Shown here piece by piece: positions 32,227 to 35,381 of a stretch of DNA of 35,381 bases (positions are counted from its first letter, which is position 1; each line of letters begins with the position of its first letter). This DNA comes from Legionella sp. (GTDB taxonomy: Bacteria > Pseudomonadota > Gammaproteobacteria > Legionellales > Legionellaceae): positions 1 to 35,381 of the forward strand of contig JACCWN010000136.1 in assembly GCA_013697625.1 (NCBI GenBank), written 5' to 3'. Made by a program: the position numbers and the translations under genes. The notes under the pieces are model-generated. The model was not told where the DNA came from. It made no database searches and worked only from the letters and a program-made list of their open reading frames with translations.

Positions 32227-34959
32227 ATGGCAGATATTTTAGAGACCAAACTCTGGTTTGTAGAAAAAAATCTACCAGCTCAACCCCACCCCCTGACAGA
32301 GGTTGTAAAGAAATTATTTTTAGCCAGTGATTTTGCCTGTAAGCTAGTCCCCTTAGTCCATGCTTTGATAGCTAAAGATGCATGCTCATCTTTACTCAAT
32401 AGAGAAGATTATTTTGCTGCAATAAACCAATTGAGCCTGCAAACCACTCAACCCAATTATATGCGCGACTTACGCCAGTTTCGCAATACACATTTTTTAC
32501 GTTTGATGATACTTGATTTAGCACACAAAGCCACCACACAGGCGATTATGCAATCTTGGTCTGATTGTGCGGACGCCATCATTCTACATGCATTGTCATA
32601 TAGTCAACAGGCTTTAAACTCTCGTTATGGTATACCTAGACAATCTTTGAATGAACCCGTGCAGTTATACACATTGGCCATGGGAAAATTGGGTGGTCGT
32701 GAGTTAAATTATTCATCCGACATCGATCTTATTTTTACTTTTTCTAAAGAGGGTACCACCGATGGACCAGAGCCTATTGCAAACACACAGTATTTTAATA
32801 AAGTTGTGCAGCTTTTTATACAGCTTATGCAGCAACTTACAATGGATGGGTTTGTTTTTAGAGTAGATTTAAGGCTAAGGCCTAATGGTGACAGCGGCCC
32901 TTTGGTCTCCAGTTTGTCTGCCATGGAAACCTATTATCAGGAGCAAGGGCGTGATTGGGAAAGATATGCAATGGTCAAAGGTCGTGTTATCACTCAAAAT
33001 CTTGACAACAGACCATCATGGTATGAGCGTTTGATATTACCCTTTGTCTACAGACGGTATGTAGATTACAGCGTGATTGAGTCCCTACGTTCTATGAAAT
33101 CCCTTATAGAGCGTGAAATAAAATTAAATCCCAGTCTAAATGACATCAAGCGTGGCCAAGGCGGTATTCGAGAAATTGAATTCATCATTCAAAATTTTCA
33201 ATTGATTCGAGGGGGGCGTTTACCTCAACTACAGCAACAAAATGCCTTGTTAGCCCTTGAAGCACTCAAACAAGAAAAACTGCTCCCTCGGGGCGAGGTT
33301 TTAAAACAGGGGTATTTGTTTTTGCGAAAACTTGAAAACAGTTTGCAAAGTTTAGCGGATCAACAAACCCATTCTCTGCCTGTAGATCCTATGAAACAAG
33401 CGCAAATAAGCCTAATGATGGGTGCGACTACTTGGGATGCTTTGATGAAACAAGTGTACCAATACCGACGTATCATAAGCTATTCCTTCCACAGCGTGTT
33501 AGGTCGAGTTGAAGCCTATGAGGATGAAAATCGTGTTTTAGCTAAACAATTAGCCGGATTATGGCAAGGTCACATTGAGCAAGAAATGGCAATCAATTTA
33601 TTAACAAGTTTGGGGTACAGAAACGCCACCCATTGTGCCCAAATGATACATACCTTCAGGCATAGCCCTCGCTGCCGACGATTGACGCAAACAGCGCGTT
33701 TGCGGCTTGATAGATTTATGGAACTTTTATTAACAAACCTTATACACTGCGATAAAACAGATGAAGTCTTATTGCAAATGATAAGTATGCTAGAAAATAT
33801 CCTTGGCCGCAGCGCCTACCTTGCCCTATTAACTGAAAACCCCAAAGCACTTAAAGAATTAACCTTTTGGTTTGCCAACAGCCCTTTTATAAGCTCATTA
33901 TTCTTGTCTCAACCCTTTTTATTGGATATTTTATTGGAGGAAGACGCACATTGGCAGGTTCCTACCCATGCTCAGCTAAAGCGTTTATTAGAAGATCAAT
34001 TAAGTCAAACCAAAGATATGGAACAACAGTCAGAACAGTTACGTGAATTTAAATTAAGACACTGGTTAATGGCCGCTCGTGCAGAACTGCATGGTTTCTG
34101 CGACGCTGTTCGTATTGGACAATTTTTAAGCGATATTGCTGAAATTATTGTTGCCAAAGTATTTTCAATGGCTTATAACCAGCTCTATATTCGCCATCCT
34201 CATATAAAACAAATTAAATCAGGATTTGCCATCGTGGCTTATGGCAAATTGGGAAGTCGTGAATTAAATTATGCTTCTGACCTAGATTTGGTTTTTTTGC
34301 ATTCTGCAAAGCCTGAAGAAGAAGCAGCTGTAACGCTCCTGACTCAAAAAATCCTACATATGTTAACAACTCGATCTCGCTCTGGCATTTTATATACCGT
34401 AGATACCCGTTTGCGCCCTTCTGGCGGGGCGGGATTACTTGTGAGCCATGTGGACGCATTCATAGATTATCAACTCAGTCAGGCATGGACTTGGGAGCAT
34501 CAAGCCATGGTAAAAGCACGCTTAATGGTGGGCACACTCAAAATGAAGCAGGTTTTTTTAGGGCTAAAAAAATCCGTGTTAACCTTACCTAGAAACGCAA
34601 CAAAATTGCAAGAAGAAGTACAAACCATGCGCTCTAAAATTGAATATCATCAAGAAACAGGCCATCTAAGAAAGGTCAGATCTGAGTTATTAGATTTGGA
34701 GTTTTTAATTCAATATCTTATATTGAAGCTAGGGAAACCAGATTTTGCATCCTACACCCATACATTGAGTCACATCCAACAACTTCATAAATCCAGCGGG
34801 CTAACAAAAAAACAGACAACGATTCTAAAAAAAGCCTATAAACGATATCATCAAATACTACATCAAAATTTATTACAACCAAATATAGTACAACTTCCTG
34901 AGATTCCCAATGAAGTAAGTGATATTTGTAGGGATATTTATTTACCCAATTTCAATTAA
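32227..34959 (+). CDS. glnE: glutamine synthetase adenylyltransferase/deadenylase
   Basis: Bifunctional enzyme that adds AMP to, or removes it from, glutamine synthetase in response to nitrogen signals passed by PII. It has 910 residues, close to the 946 of E. coli. Both nucleotidyltransferase domains are intact. The N-terminal (deadenylylating) domain has GKLGGRELNYSSDIDLIF at 153-170, with Asp165 and Asp167. The C-terminal (adenylylating) domain has GKLGSRELNYASDLDLVF at about 673-690, with Asp685 and Asp687. Each is followed by its R-L-R-P block (VDLRLRPNGDSG and VDTRLRPSGGAG) and a WE...A-MVK-R motif. Nothing in the domain order is unusual. Confidence 0.96.
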   Translation: MADILETKLWFVEKNLPAQPHPLTEVVKKLFLASDFACKLVPLVHALIAKDACSSLLNREDYFAAINQLSLQTTQPNYMRDLRQFRNTHFLRLMILDLAHKATTQAIMQSWSDCADAIILHALSYSQQALNSRYGIPRQSLNEPVQLYTLAMGKLGGRELNYSSDIDLIFTFSKEGTTDGPEPIANTQYFNKVVQLFIQLMQQLTMDGFVFRVDLRLRPNGDSGPLVSSLSAMETYYQEQGRDWERYAMVKGRVITQNLDNRPSWYERLILPFVYRRYVDYSVIESLRSMKSLIEREIKLNPSLNDIKRGQGGIREIEFIIQNFQLIRGGRLPQLQQQNALLALEALKQEKLLPRGEVLKQGYLFLRKLENSLQSLADQQTHSLPVDPMKQAQISLMMGATTWDALMKQVYQYRRIISYSFHSVLGRVEAYEDENRVLAKQLAGLWQGHIEQEMAINLLTSLGYRNATHCAQMIHTFRHSPRCRRLTQTARLRLDRFMELLLTNLIHCDKTDEVLLQMISMLENILGRSAYLALLTENPKALKELTFWFANSPFISSLFLSQPFLLDILLEEDAHWQVPTHAQLKRLLEDQLSQTKDMEQQSEQLREFKLRHWLMAARAELHGFCDAVRIGQFLSDIAEIIVAKVFSMAYNQLYIRHPHIKQIKSGFAIVAYGKLGSRELNYASDLDLVFLHSAKPEEEAAVTLLTQKILHMLTTRSRSGILYTVDTRLRPSGGAGLLVSHVDAFIDYQLSQAWTWEHQAMVKARLMVGTLKMKQVFLGLKKSVLTLPRNATKLQEEVQTMRSKIEYHQETGHLRKVRSELLDLEFLIQYLILKLGKPDFASYTHTLSHIQQLHKSSGLTKKQTTILKKAYKRYHQILHQNLLQPNIVQLPEIPNEVSDICRDIYLPNFN

Positions 34960-35381
34960 GAACCCAAGAAAAAAGGTATATGATACATTCCTTGCTTGAC
35001 CGTAATTTAATAATTTTGGCACTTCATCGCACGATCTTTAGTCCCGGGCCGCGCGACACGATGTCGCTAAACAAACTGTTGCTGCAGACAGCCACCTGAA
35101 AGCAACCTACTGTTCCGTCAGTAGTTCTCTACCTAAACATGCGATTGGTGTAATTCAATGGTGTGAAGCTCTAGGGACACGCATAGTTAGCCAACAGAAG
35201 AAGAGAGTAACCTCTTTAATAAGCTACTAAAACGCGGAGTATTCCGTTATAAAGCTCACATCTCGCACCAACCCAGACGTAATTTTTAATTAATGGTCCA
35301 CTGAAAATTTTAGAGCAACAATTCATTAATTACTCAACTCCTATCGGTTGGCACGGAAGATCCCCTCTCCCCAAAAGGAAA
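34960..35381. other. unassigned region after glnE
   Basis: I see no recognisable gene in these 422 bases. G+C looks higher than in the flanking genes. Hairpins are frequent: GCGACA/TGTCGC around CGA (35053-35067) and CTACTG/CAGTAG around a 6-base loop (35107-35124). One plus-strand frame is open for 62 codons (35042-35227) without a good start, then stops at TAA (35228), continues for 20 codons to TAA (35291) and 11 to TAA (35327), and is open to the end. It may be a decayed gene, a structured RNA or the edge of a mobile element. CCCCTCTCCCC near 35365 resembles the REP-like debris at 1018-1083. Confidence 0.3.

Noticed and set aside
34981..35100. 40-codon plus-strand frame starting at an ATG just after glnE
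   Set aside because: No family resemblance, poor ribosome-site spacing, and it lies in the hairpin-rich tail.

Overview
The window is AT-rich (roughly 40% G+C by eye), chromosomal and almost fully coding, with 37 supported protein genes and no tRNA, rRNA, CRISPR array or intact insertion sequence that I can recognise. Gene content points to a gammaproteobacterium of the Legionellales type (Legionella/Coxiella/Berkiella-like). It has a legiolysin-like 4-hydroxyphenylpyruvate dioxygenase, a short PDZ-less GspC, a type III pantothenate kinase, a meso-DAP type MurE, cytochrome c5 and a two-domain GlnE. The placement is inferred from gene content and residues, not from a tree.

Layout. 1-841: short degenerate repeats at the left edge and an unrecognised membrane protein. 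1154-3987 (minus): etfB-etfA-ald, tightly packed, linking alanine oxidation to electron-transfer flavoprotein. 4073-4930 (minus): PAP2 phosphatase and a small predicted secreted protein. 5028-6739 (plus): site-2 protease family protein and pdxB (vitamin B6). 6912-11780 (minus): the first five genes of the division/cell-wall (dcw) cluster, mraZ-rsmH-ftsL-ftsI-murE, with a good sigma-70 promoter and MraZ-box-like repeats in front. The cluster stops after murE and meets pdxB tail to tail. 12143-14060 (minus): coaX, an L,D-transpeptidase lipoprotein and cytochrome c5. 14160-14444 (plus): an orphan FlgM-like anti-sigma-28 factor.

14587-17116 (minus): type-2 3-hydroxyacyl-CoA dehydrogenase, cysteine hydrolase and HtrA-like protease. 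17311-18411 (plus): mutY, whose 3' end overlaps a convergent Sel1-repeat lipoprotein gene that follows gspC. 19600-21180 (plus): a methyltransferase-TPR protein ending in a 22-bp perfect hairpin. 21265-25845 (minus): an amino-acid catabolism block of leucine-dehydrogenase family enzyme, O-methyltransferase, hppD, fahA and maiA; homogentisate dioxygenase is absent from the window. 25987-28698 (plus): exported protein, ugpQ and ugpB without their permease. 28745-31765 (minus): rpe, slt and a secreted retropepsin-like protein. 31952-34959 (plus): small unknown protein and glnE. The last 420 bases hold no gene I can identify, but have several hairpins and one long open frame interrupted by TAA codons.

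Themes are peptidoglycan synthesis and remodelling (dcw genes, L,D-transpeptidase, Slt), amino-acid catabolism and cofactor biosynthesis. Dispersed palindromic repeat copies sit between several operons. I found no obvious new multi-gene system. The best second-look items are the orphan FlgM-like protein, the methyltransferase-TPR protein with its hairpin, the tyrosine-degradation genes lacking hmgA, the possible regulatory leaders of gspC and rpe, and the unexplained right-hand tail.
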